From contig JAPOTO010000124.1 of assembly GCA_026709135.1 (NCBI GenBank), positions 1-41,028 on the forward strand: 41,028 bases of DNA, in the 5' to 3' direction. The notes under the pieces were generated by a model. The model saw only the letters and a list, made by a program, of their open reading frames with translations. It did not search any database and had not been told where the DNA came from. This document shows, in pieces, positions 34,244 to 41,028 of this stretch. Source of the stretch: Gammaproteobacteria bacterium (GTDB taxonomy: Bacteria > Pseudomonadota > Gammaproteobacteria > Pseudomonadales > Pseudohongiellaceae). Both the position numbers and the translations under genes were made by a program. Position 1 is the stretch's first letter. Each line of letters starts with the position of its first letter.

Positions 34244-35845
34244 ATGAGCGCCGAATCGATTAGCAACCCGAACCGGGACGGGGGCATCCTCGGCTGGATC
34301 GAGCGGGGCGGCAACCGCCTGCCCGACCCGGTGGTGATCTTTCTGTACTGCATATTGGCGGTGATTGGCATCAGCCTGGTCGCCGCCGCCCTGGGCGCCG
34401 CGGCGCTGCATCCGACCCAGGTCGACGCCGCCGGCAACGCCGTGCTGATTCGCGCCGAGAGCCTGCTTTCCGCCGACAACATCCGCCGCCTGCTGGTGGA
34501 AATGCCAACGACATTCACCAGCTTCCATCCGCTGGGCTACGTGCTTGTCGTCATGCTCGGCGCCGGCGTCGCCGAGCGCACCGGGCTGCTTGGCTCGGCC
34601 ATGAGCGCGGCGGTGAGCAATGTGCCGAAGCTGTTGTTGACACCGGCGGTGGCGCTGACGGGAATGCTCGGCAATCTCGCCGCCGACGCCGCCTATGTGG
34701 TGCTGATTCCGCTGGCGGGGGTGATCTTCGCCGCCGCCGGCAGACACCCGGTGGCGGGCATCGCCGCGGCTTTCGCCGGCGTGTCCGGCGGGTTTTCCGC
34801 CAACCTGCTGCCGGGGCAGCTCGACGCCCTGCTCTTCGGCATCACCGAAGCCGCCGCCGAAACGATCCTGCCAAGCTGGGACGCCAACATCGCCGGCAAC
34901 GCCTTCTTCATCATCGCCATGACCGGGGTGTTCCTGCCGGTGATCTGGTACATCACCGACCGCGTGATCGAGCCGCGGCTCGCACCACTCGGGGATTCGC
35001 CAAATGCGGGCAACATCGCCACCGCCGCCGTCAATGACGCCGACGCCGGCACCAACCCGGAAATCGGCATCGGCGCCGCCGAGCGGGCGGGCCTGAAACG
35101 CGCTGGCTGGGCGATTCTCGCCGTGATCGCCCTGTGGGTTTTCCTCTGTGTTGGGCCCGGCACGCCGCTGATCGATGAATCAGCCCCGCCGGAGGCGCGC
35201 TTCAATCCACTGTTCCAGTCGCTCGTCGCCGGCTTTCTCGTATTGTTCTTCGCCGCCGGCTGGGCTTATGGCAGCGCGGCGGGGACGATCAAGAACCACC
35301 GGGATCTGGTGAAGATGATGCAGGAGGCCATGGGGGACATGGCCTATTACCTCGTGCTTTCCTTCGCCGCGGCGCATTTCGTGGCGATGTTCAACTGGTC
35401 GAATCTCGGGCTGATTTTCGCCATCCATGGCGCCGCCGTGCTCGAAAGCTCGAATTTGCCCGACACGCTGCTGATGGCCGCCATCATCCTCTTCGGCGCG
35501 GTGCTCAACCTGTTCATCGGCTCGGCGAGCGCCAAATGGGCCCTGCTCGCGCCGGTGCTCGTGCCGATGTTGATGCTCGTTGGCATTTCCCCCGAGATGA
35601 GCACCGCCGCCTACCGCGTTGGCGACAGCGCCACCAACATCATCACCCCGCTGATGCCCTACTTCCCCCTCGTGCTCGTCTTCGCCCAGCGCTGGCAAAG
35701 GGATTTCGGCCTCGGCAGCCTCGTGGCGACGATGCTGCCCTATTCAGTGTGCCTGCTGCTAGCCGGATTGCTGCTGACCTTCCTCTGGGTCTTCCTCGGC
35801 CTCCCACTCGGCCCCGCCGCCCCGGTGTCATTCACGATGCCCTGA
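34244..35845 (+). CDS. AbgT family transporter
   Basis: A 533-aa inner-membrane protein with about ten or more hydrophobic segments. RLPDPVVIFLYCILAV at the start, GMLGNLAADAAYVVLIPLAG, GGFSANLLPGQLDALLFGIT and SASAKWALLAPVLVPMLMLVG are AbgT signatures. Family members import p-aminobenzoyl-glutamate or export sulfonamides and related anions. It starts at ATG 34244 with AGGAG 9 nt upstream. It probably shares a transcript with the aminotransferase and epoxide hydrolase, though abgA/abgB peptidases are absent. Confidence 0.9.
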   Translation: MSAESISNPNRDGGILGWIERGGNRLPDPVVIFLYCILAVIGISLVAAALGAAALHPTQVDAAGNAVLIRAESLLSADNIRRLLVEMPTTFTSFHPLGYVLVVMLGAGVAERTGLLGSAMSAAVSNVPKLLLTPAVALTGMLGNLAADAAYVVLIPLAGVIFAAAGRHPVAGIAAAFAGVSGGFSANLLPGQLDALLFGITEAAAETILPSWDANIAGNAFFIIAMTGVFLPVIWYITDRVIEPRLAPLGDSPNAGNIATAAVNDADAGTNPEIGIGAAERAGLKRAGWAILAVIALWVFLCVGPGTPLIDESAPPEARFNPLFQSLVAGFLVLFFAAGWAYGSAAGTIKNHRDLVKMMQEAMGDMAYYLVLSFAAAHFVAMFNWSNLGLIFAIHGAAVLESSNLPDTLLMAAIILFGAVLNLFIGSASAKWALLAPVLVPMLMLVGISPEMSTAAYRVGDSATNIITPLMPYFPLVLVFAQRWQRDFGLGSLVATMLPYSVCLLLAGLLLTFLWVFLGLPLGPAAPVSFTMP

Positions 35846-35956
35846 GGCGATGCTATGCTTGAAGCAGTTTGGATGTGGGCACGACGGCGACGGATCGGGG
35901 CCATGACTTCTCGCTTTGCGCAGAATGAAATTCATTGACGAAAAACAGGTGTAAAC

Positions 35957-37540
35957 ATGAATAAACTGATCATCGCTCTTGGTTTGATATTAGGGCTGGC
36001 CGCACCCGTTTCAGTGTCCGCCCAGGAAGTCGAATACCCCGCCGCCTTCAATGAACCCATGCCGCTGCTCGACGAGGCTATGGGTGATTTCCACTACCCG
36101 GTTTCCACCGCCAGCGAGCTCGCCCAGCGCTACTTCGACCAGGGTTTCCAGCTAATGTACGGCTTCGCCAAGATCGAGGCCGCGCGCTCCTTCCACGCCT
36201 CCCGTCTGGCCGACCCGGACTGCGCCATCTGTTACTGGGGCGAAGCCTGGGCCTGGGGTTCGTATCTCAACGGCGCGATGACCGTCGCCGAGGCGCCCAG
36301 GGCGCTGGCGGCGGCGCGGCGGGCATTGGCGCTGATCGACAACGCGAGCCCGAAGGAGGCCGATCTGATCCGGGCGATCCAAGTCCGCTATGTCGAGGAC
36401 TATGATCCGCAAACCCGTCGCGCCCAGGACGAACACTACCGCGATGCCATGGCCGAACTCGCGGAAAAATACCCCGACGATCTCGATATCGTCACGCTGT
36501 ACGCCGACGCCCTGTTCCTGCTCGAAGAACGGCGCGGCTACCGCTCGCTGGAGAATCCCAACACCGCGCACCTGCACAATGTCCTGCTCTCGGTGATCGA
36601 CCGCGAGATCGACCATCCCGGCGCCTGCCATCTGTTCGTCCACGCCACCGAATCGACCCCAACCCCCGAACTTGCCGCCCCCTGCGCGCGCCATCTCGGC
36701 GACACGATCCCCGGGGCGAGCCACATCAACCACATGCCAAGCCACACCTGGAACGAAATGGGCCTGTGGCACGAGGCCGTCCGCGCCAATGTCAAAGCTT
36801 GGCATTCCGATCAGAAGGCGGCCCACAACCGCAGCGTTTCAACCTACGCCGGCCACAATCTGACGATGCTCTACTACGCCGGCGCCATGGGCGGCGAAAG
36901 CGCCGCCTCGCTGCAGGCGGCGCGGGATCTCGCGGCATTGAATGGCAACACCGCGATGCTGACGATGGCCTTGGTGCGCTTCGGCCGCTTCGACGAAATC
37001 AGCCAAATCACCGAACCACCGGCGGGGGAAGTCAACCGCGCGATGTACGACTTCTCCCACGGCTACGCGGCGCTCAAGCTCGGCGACAACGGCGCCGCCA
37101 GGCAAACCGTGGAAGAACTGAAGGAACGCGCCGCCACCACCACCGCCCGCTTCCGCTTCCACGACGGCAAGGACATCATCGCCACACTGGCGCACCTCCT
37201 TGAAGGCGAAATCCACTGGCTGGCGGGCGAGCGCGAAGCCGCGCTCGGCGCTTTCCGCGAAGCCGTGGGCAACTACGAAAATATCGGCTACGACGAGCCC
37301 GAACCCCTGCCCTTCTCCCCCCGCCACTGGCTCGGCGCCCTCCACCTCGAAATGGGCGCCACCGACAACGCCCTCGCCGAATACCGGCAAGATCTCACCG
37401 AGCACCCCAACAACCTCTGGTCACTCTGGGGCATCCAGCAAGCCCTGCGCGCCCAAGGCCAAAACGACCCCGAAATCGACGCCAAACTGGACGACCTTGC
37501 CCCACACACCGACATCTGGCTCCCCGCAACGAAGTTTTAA
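35957..37540 (+). CDS. Exported TPR-repeat protein of unknown function
   Basis: 527 aa. A clean signal peptide (LIIALGLILGLAAPVSVSA, cut before Q23) leads into tetratricopeptide-like helices. The segments DCAICYWGEAWAWG, HLFVHATES and SHINHMPSHTWNEMG mark a widespread family of exported TPR proteins with clustered His residues that could bind metal; no enzymatic role is known to me. It has its own spacer of 111 bp after the transporter, so membership in that operon is uncertain. Periplasmic location is inferred. Confidence 0.78.
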   Translation: MNKLIIALGLILGLAAPVSVSAQEVEYPAAFNEPMPLLDEAMGDFHYPVSTASELAQRYFDQGFQLMYGFAKIEAARSFHASRLADPDCAICYWGEAWAWGSYLNGAMTVAEAPRALAAARRALALIDNASPKEADLIRAIQVRYVEDYDPQTRRAQDEHYRDAMAELAEKYPDDLDIVTLYADALFLLEERRGYRSLENPNTAHLHNVLLSVIDREIDHPGACHLFVHATESTPTPELAAPCARHLGDTIPGASHINHMPSHTWNEMGLWHEAVRANVKAWHSDQKAAHNRSVSTYAGHNLTMLYYAGAMGGESAASLQAARDLAALNGNTAMLTMALVRFGRFDEISQITEPPAGEVNRAMYDFSHGYAALKLGDNGAARQTVEELKERAATTTARFRFHDGKDIIATLAHLLEGEIHWLAGEREAALGAFREAVGNYENIGYDEPEPLPFSPRHWLGALHLEMGATDNALAEYRQDLTEHPNNLWSLWGIQQALRAQGQNDPEIDAKLDDLAPHTDIWLPATKF

Positions 37541-37742
37541 CCAGAGCTTCACATCAGCCGATTGAAGCGCTAGCCATTAACCGCGGCCTAGAATCCATTC
37601 ACGCAGGGCGGCATTCCATTCGGGGCTGCCCAGTGGGCCTTTTCGCCTTGCAGCAATCTTCGAGAGAGATGCCGGCTCATGCGTGCGGCACCTGAATGCG
37701 GCCTCAAGCAGCCGCCCGGCCCCGCCGCGCCACCCTGAACGG

Positions 37743-37758
37743 CAACATCATGATGTTG
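37743..37758. promoter_or_regulatory. 16-bp palindrome upstream of brnT, possible BrnA operator
   Basis: CAACATCA and its exact reverse complement, 85 bp before the brnT ATG. A TATACT that could be a -10 box lies at 37803-37808, without a convincing -35. BrnA-type antitoxins repress their own operon by binding inverted repeats, so this is a candidate. The 37541-37842 spacer shows nothing else I can assign. Confidence 0.35.
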
Positions 37759-37842
37759 GCCTTGGCACTCGCGTGCTTCGACCGATTCAAAAAGTTTGAG
37801 ATTATACTTGCAATTTGTAGTTATGGCGCTATCCATGAACAC

Positions 37843-38138
37843 ATGGAGTTCGAATGGGACGAGGCGAGGCGAAAGACCGATCAAACATCGAAAAGCACGG
37901 CGTAAGCTTCGAATTCGCCAAGGATATCTTCGACCGAGCAGTGCTGACCGCTTCCAGTTCGAGCCAAGGATATGGTGAACAGCGTTATATCAGTATTGGC
38001 CGGGTTGGGGTGACAGTAGTTTCCGTCGTTCACACCACGCGCAGTGATCGAACACGCTTGATTTCAGCTCGTCCCGCGCCTCGCAAAGAAAGGTTGATGT
38101 TCCATGAAAAAATACAAAAAACCACTGACAGTCACTGA
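37843..38138 (+). pseudogene. brnT: BrnT family ribonuclease toxin, disrupted by a 5-nt tandem duplication
   Basis: ATG 37843 opens MEFEWDEA, the BrnT N-terminus, but that frame stops at 37905. The rest of the toxin (SNIEKHGVSFEFAKDIF, RYISIGRVGVTVVSVVHT, TRLISARPAPRKER) is in another frame. Removing one copy of GAGGC from GAGGCGAGGC (37861-37870) joins them as EWDEAKDRSNIEKHG, so a 5-nt duplication is the cause. An ATG at 37854, with GGAG 5 nt upstream, gives 94 aa (MGRGEAKDRSNIEKHG) and could still make most of the toxin. BrnT is an RNase that blocks translation. It overlaps brnA by 35 nt. It may be inactivated, phase-variable or restarted; I cannot say which. Confidence 0.75.
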
Positions 38139-38364
38139 AATCGTTTCCATAAGGGATGAATGTATCGATTTCAGCGACTTTCCCGAGTTGGATGAATCTT
38201 TCTGGCGCAATGCGGAACTTGTCGAGCCCGACACCACCGAACAAATCACCATGAGAATCAAGCGCTCGGTGCTCGACTTTTTCAAGAAACCTAGTCAAAA
38301 GGGCTACCAGACCAGAATCAATCGCGTTCTTGAGACTTACGTGGAACGACAAAAAAATCTTTAG
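38104..38364 (+). CDS. brnA: BrnA family antitoxin
   Basis: An 86-aa protein. The C-terminal half is a ribbon-helix-helix-like unit: EQITMRIKRSVLDFFKKPSQ and GYQTRINRVLETYVE are the BrnA/CopG-type pattern that binds DNA and the toxin. ATG 38104 lies within the brnT end, with AAAGG upstream, the usual toxin-first order of brnTA. Its stop overlaps the nuclease stop by 4 nt, tail to tail. The intact antitoxin next to a damaged toxin fits toxin decay. Confidence 0.88.
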   Translation: MKKYKKPLTVTEIVSIRDECIDFSDFPELDESFWRNAELVEPDTTEQITMRIKRSVLDFFKKPSQKGYQTRINRVLETYVERQKNL

Positions 38365-39437
38365 TCGAGTGGCCGATCAGCATAATAATATTGATTCAAT
38401 TTTTCTGCCATTTCTACTATTGAGGAGGCAGCATCTCTAACTACACTTTCCCGCTCCGAAGCAATTTTAAGCAAGACGGGTCTATACAAGTGCCCACCTG
38501 CTTTTATAATTGTTGGATCTTTCAAGATTTTTTCAATTCGTTTATTGTCAGGTTTATCATTGCTCCAGTGACTTGCTTTTTTGCCTTTTTCAAATGTAAG
38601 CCACAATGGAGTTTTACCCCACTCTTTCCAATATCGAAAACTCAATCCCAGCCAAACTACGAATTTATCATGCAAAATAAACTCTTGACCAAAATACCAT
38701 TCCTTAAGAGAGCTTGATGGCGATAATGCCTCAGCGATTCCTTTATTCTGTAGAGCTTTTTTGATCCCATCAATCAGGCCTAAATAATTTACTATTCGGC
38801 GCGCTATCTGTTGGTCTGAAACCTCACATGCGCGAAGAGGTAGAAAAGCATCATCGTCCATTTTTTTAGTCAGTCCGCATAGCTGCAAAATATCACGTTT
38901 GATTGATTCATTGCCCATAGATAACGCTTGCTCTGATAACTGTGATAAGGCATATCCCCAGCTTGTCATCATTAAACTTTTGGGAATGTTTCTATCATCA
39001 GTTACTTTCGCGAGAAAAACAGCCCCTTCTTCTTGAATTACTTGAAATTTGCGTCCTCTACCTTGGCAACGATCTTTCAATTCTATCCAGATTGTTTGCA
39101 TGCGCTTTTCAGGAACAATAAAGACTAGCGCAGATTCTTTTTCTTGGGGCAATTTGTCAATGTAAGATATTGGCTGAGCCTCAGTAAGTCCCGCCCAGAA
39201 TTTATTCTCGATAAGTATTCTTTCCTTCCCTTCAGAATCATAAATTGTCAGATCCACACGGCTCTCCTTGTCTGCCTCCTCCGCGACAACTTGGCCAAGC
39301 TCAAACTTAATGTGCAGCATTCGAGCAATTGCGCCAACCAATGCAGATTCTTGATTCAATATGAATGCAAGTGCTTGTGTGGCAGCAGGCTCATCTTGAA
39401 GTTTGCTGTTAGAAATCACATGTGCTAATACAGACAT
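38361..39437 (-). CDS. PD-(D/E)XK superfamily nuclease-like protein
   Basis: 358 aa. The N-terminal domain carries the PD-(D/E)XK layout: VDL (D62), then IENK (E77, K79) and a trailing Gln in EAQPISYIDKL (Q88). Strand-rich segments around it fit the fold, and the arrangement resembles the PDDEXK_4 type. The C-terminal 200 residues are of unknown fold, with a lysine- and tryptophan-rich stretch (WKEWGKTPLWLTFEKGKK). Composition is visibly AT-rich against the GC-rich host, with AAA, ATA and TTA codons, so it was recently acquired. A role in phage defence is a guess from location beside brnTA. It ends overlapping brnA. Confidence 0.75.
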   Translation of the reverse strand: MSVLAHVISNSKLQDEPAATQALAFILNQESALVGAIARMLHIKFELGQVVAEEADKESRVDLTIYDSEGKERILIENKFWAGLTEAQPISYIDKLPQEKESALVFIVPEKRMQTIWIELKDRCQGRGRKFQVIQEEGAVFLAKVTDDRNIPKSLMMTSWGYALSQLSEQALSMGNESIKRDILQLCGLTKKMDDDAFLPLRACEVSDQQIARRIVNYLGLIDGIKKALQNKGIAEALSPSSSLKEWYFGQEFILHDKFVVWLGLSFRYWKEWGKTPLWLTFEKGKKASHWSNDKPDNKRIEKILKDPTIIKAGGHLYRPVLLKIASERESVVRDAASSIVEMAEKLNQYYYADRPLD

Positions 39438-39616
39438 TTACTCTCACCATTCAAGCCAAATCGCGGATTGCCTGCTGTGCGAACTGTATCGATCAGCTTC
39501 TCTTTGTCAAACTCTATCTATAGGTTGATGTTACTACAATTAATCTGCTGGTCAAACAACGCTTGTCGAGCCGATTTGAGCCCCAAGTCAATGGCGAGGC
39601 GAAACCCTCGAATTCT

Positions 39617-39710
39617 ACACCGAGGGAGCGCGGCGGCAACTGAAAGGGGCCCAGCGCAAGCTGGGAAAGCATTCAGTTGCCGACGGAAAGCGACCGCTGT
39701 CCGAACGAAG
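39617..39710 (+). repeat. Structured repeat C, copy 2
   Basis: The outer stem GGCAACTGAA (39635-39644) pairs perfectly with TTCAGTTGCC (39672-39681). The inner hairpin is CCCAGC-GCAA-GCTGGG (39650-39665), with a GNRA tetraloop on the plus strand. Flanks CGAGGGAGCGCGGCGG and AAGCGACCG...AACGAAG match copy 1. It lies in the spacer between the nuclease and dusA, which otherwise holds only the two divergent leaders. Confidence 0.7.
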
Positions 39711-39783
39711 CCTCTGACCAATAGCCCGGGTTTCAATAAACTAGACGCCTTGACTGCATGACGGGAGTGGGAATAATTGACGA

Positions 39784-40770
39784 ATGAGTGATTTGCGCGA
39801 CATGGCTGCGCTTTCGCACCGGTTTTGTGTGGCGCCGATGATGGACTGGACCGACCGGCATGACCGGGCGTTTTTGCGGCAGTTCACCCGGCATGCGCTG
39901 CTGTATACCGAGATGCTCAGCACCGGCGCTCTGGTCCATGGCGATGCCGCGGGATTGCTGCGTTTTTCGGCTGTGGAGCAACCGCTGGCCGCGCAACTCG
40001 GCGGTGGCGTGCCCGATGAACTCGCTGCGGCGGCGGTGAAGGCCCGGCAGGCCGGCTACCGGGAGGTCAACCTCAATGTGGGCTGCCCCAGCGACCGGGT
40101 GCGGGGCGGGAACTTTGGCGCCTGCCTGATGAAAGAGCCGGCGCGGGTGGCGCGGTGCGTCGCCGCGATGAAGGCGGCGGTGGATATTCCGGTTACCGTC
40201 AAATGCCGCATCGGCGTGGACGGCCGGGACAGCGAAGCCGAATTGTTCGATTTCATCGACCAAGTAGCCGCGGCCGGCTGCGGAACCTTCATCATCCACG
40301 CCCGCATCGCGATTCTGGAAGGCCTGACCCCGAAACAGAACCGGGAGATTCCGCCGCTGCGGCACGAGCGGGTGTTTCGGGTCAAGCAAGCCTTTCCTGG
40401 GCTTGGCATCATCATCAATGGCGGCATCGAGACGCTCGAATTCGCCGCCGAATTGCTGCGCGAGGTCGATGGCGTCATGCTCGGTCGCGAAGCCTACCGC
40501 AACCCCTGGCTGCTCAGCGAAGTGGACGAGCGCTTCTTCGGTGCCCGGGCCAACACCCGCACCCGGCTTGACGCGCTGCGCGGATTCCTGCCCTATATCG
40601 AAGACGAGCTGCGCGCCGGCACACCGCTGCGCCATATCAGCCGCCACATGCTCGGCCTGTTCAAGGGGCAGCGCGGCGGCAGGCGCTTCCGCCAGCACCT
40701 GAGCACCCACGGCAACCGGCGCGAAGCATCGATCACAGTGCTGCATGACGCGATGGCGCTGGTGAGCTGA
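39784..40770 (+). CDS. dusA: tRNA-dihydrouridine synthase A
   Basis: FMN enzyme that reduces U20/U20a of tRNA to dihydrouridine with NADPH. The 328-aa product has RFCVAPMMDWTDRHDRAFLR, the DusA signature, the catalytic Cys in NVGCPSDRV, the FMN-contact HARIAILEGLTPKQNRE, and NGGIETLE plus GVMLGREAYRNPWLL. The length matches E. coli DusA (about 330). The start ATG 39784 has no strong ribosome site. It is a single gene surrounded by repeats. Confidence 0.95.
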   Translation: MSDLRDMAALSHRFCVAPMMDWTDRHDRAFLRQFTRHALLYTEMLSTGALVHGDAAGLLRFSAVEQPLAAQLGGGVPDELAAAAVKARQAGYREVNLNVGCPSDRVRGGNFGACLMKEPARVARCVAAMKAAVDIPVTVKCRIGVDGRDSEAELFDFIDQVAAAGCGTFIIHARIAILEGLTPKQNREIPPLRHERVFRVKQAFPGLGIIINGGIETLEFAAELLREVDGVMLGREAYRNPWLLSEVDERFFGARANTRTRLDALRGFLPYIEDELRAGTPLRHISRHMLGLFKGQRGGRRFRQHLSTHGNRREASITVLHDAMALVS

Positions 40771-40845
40771 ACGGGCCGGCGCACGACCGCCAGGCACAAC
40801 TTTAGCCGCCATCCATCCAGCAAGATGGCGACGGGTCGATGCGAA

Positions 40846-40868
40846 AAGCGACCGATGCCCAAACGAAG
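40846..40868 (+). repeat. 3' remnant of repeat C
   Basis: AAGCGACCGATGCCCAAACG and following AAG match the 3' end of repeat C copies 1-3. The 5' part is missing. Confidence 0.5.
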
Positions 40869-40913
40869 AGATTCGCGGCTTCGCTCCGCGTAGAATGACG
40901 AGTTTTCGGTCCA

Positions 40914-41028
40914 GCACTGTATGAGTCGCCGTCGGGTGGCGGGAAGTGCGGCGGGCGTGCGAGACATGGGTGAGGCCCGGTCTGCGAAGCAGACGAAAAG
41001 CATCGCTTTTCGAGGGCCGAACGGCTCG
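40914..41028 (+). repeat. Repeat B, copy 4, mosaic and cut by the window edge
   Basis: It begins GCACTGTATGAGTCGCC and keeps GCGGGCGTGCGAGACA, then departs from the family B core. The replacement holds hairpins GTCTGC-GAA-GCAGAC (40980-40994) and CGAAAAGC-ATC-GCTTTTCG (40994-41012). The 3' arm, if present, lies outside the window. Confidence 0.6.

Noticed and set aside
37588..37884. 98-codon minus-strand open frame opposite the brnT start
   Set aside because: No ribosome site or recognisable domain, and it overlaps the brnT coding start and the palindrome.

Overview
The window is high-GC chromosomal DNA from a gammaproteobacterium. The evidence is gene order: mltG-tmk-holB-pilZ, then tRNA-Ser / BI-1 / tusDCBE / serS-lolA-ftsK / trxB / aat / infA / clpA-clpS / cspD / mnmA / purB. 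I recall nearly the same order from Pseudomonas and its relatives. Some genes usual in that block are absent here: hflD between mnmA and purB, rarA between lolA and serS, and ate between aat and infA. A moaC-moaD-moaE set sits between cspD and mnmA. The species cannot be named from the sequence.

Layout. 1-580: the end of a Calx-beta repeat protein, cut by the window edge. 793-5384: a tightly overlapping + strand run (mltG, tmk, holB, pilZ, gor). 5544-8181: an accessory patch with an AAA+ ATPase, a perfect 28-bp palindrome and a tyrosine recombinase. 8556-13641: prc, tRNA-Ser(UGA), a BI-1/YccA membrane protein and tusDCBE. 13894-18201 (minus): ftsK-lolA-serS. 18374-20677: trxB, aat, infA. 20795-23467 (minus): clpS-clpA, divergent from cspD. 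23792-25027 (minus): moaC-moaD-moaE. 25215-27859: mnmA and purB. 28104-31368: thrH, a TSUP permease, a 5'-nucleotidase and msrA. 31674-37540: a class III aminotransferase coupled to an exported epoxide hydrolase, an AbgT-type transporter and an exported TPR protein. 37843-39437: a small AT-rich island with a BrnT/BrnA toxin-antitoxin pair, whose brnT carries a 5-nt duplication, and a PD-(D/E)XK nuclease. 39784-40770: dusA. The window ends inside a repeat.

How genes work together. TusD/C/B/E relays sulfur to MnmA for 2-thiouridine at tRNA position 34; both ends of that pathway are here. ClpS adaptor and ClpA unfoldase fit with Aat, which makes N-degrons for ClpS. Gor, TrxB and MsrA cover thiol and methionine redox repair. 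LolA, FtsK, MltG and Prc serve envelope and division functions.

The least ordinary content is non-coding. Spacers carry several families of structured interspersed repeats (called A-D here). Their stem sequences differ between copies but stay complementary, with mismatches that are mostly G-U compatible on one strand. Many loops show ACA(R)GGAUGU, which closely resembles the CsrA/RsmA high-affinity RNA site. A row of five hairpins fills the mnmA-purB spacer where hflD would be expected. These repeats, and the ATPase/palindrome/recombinase patch, are the best candidates for something undescribed.
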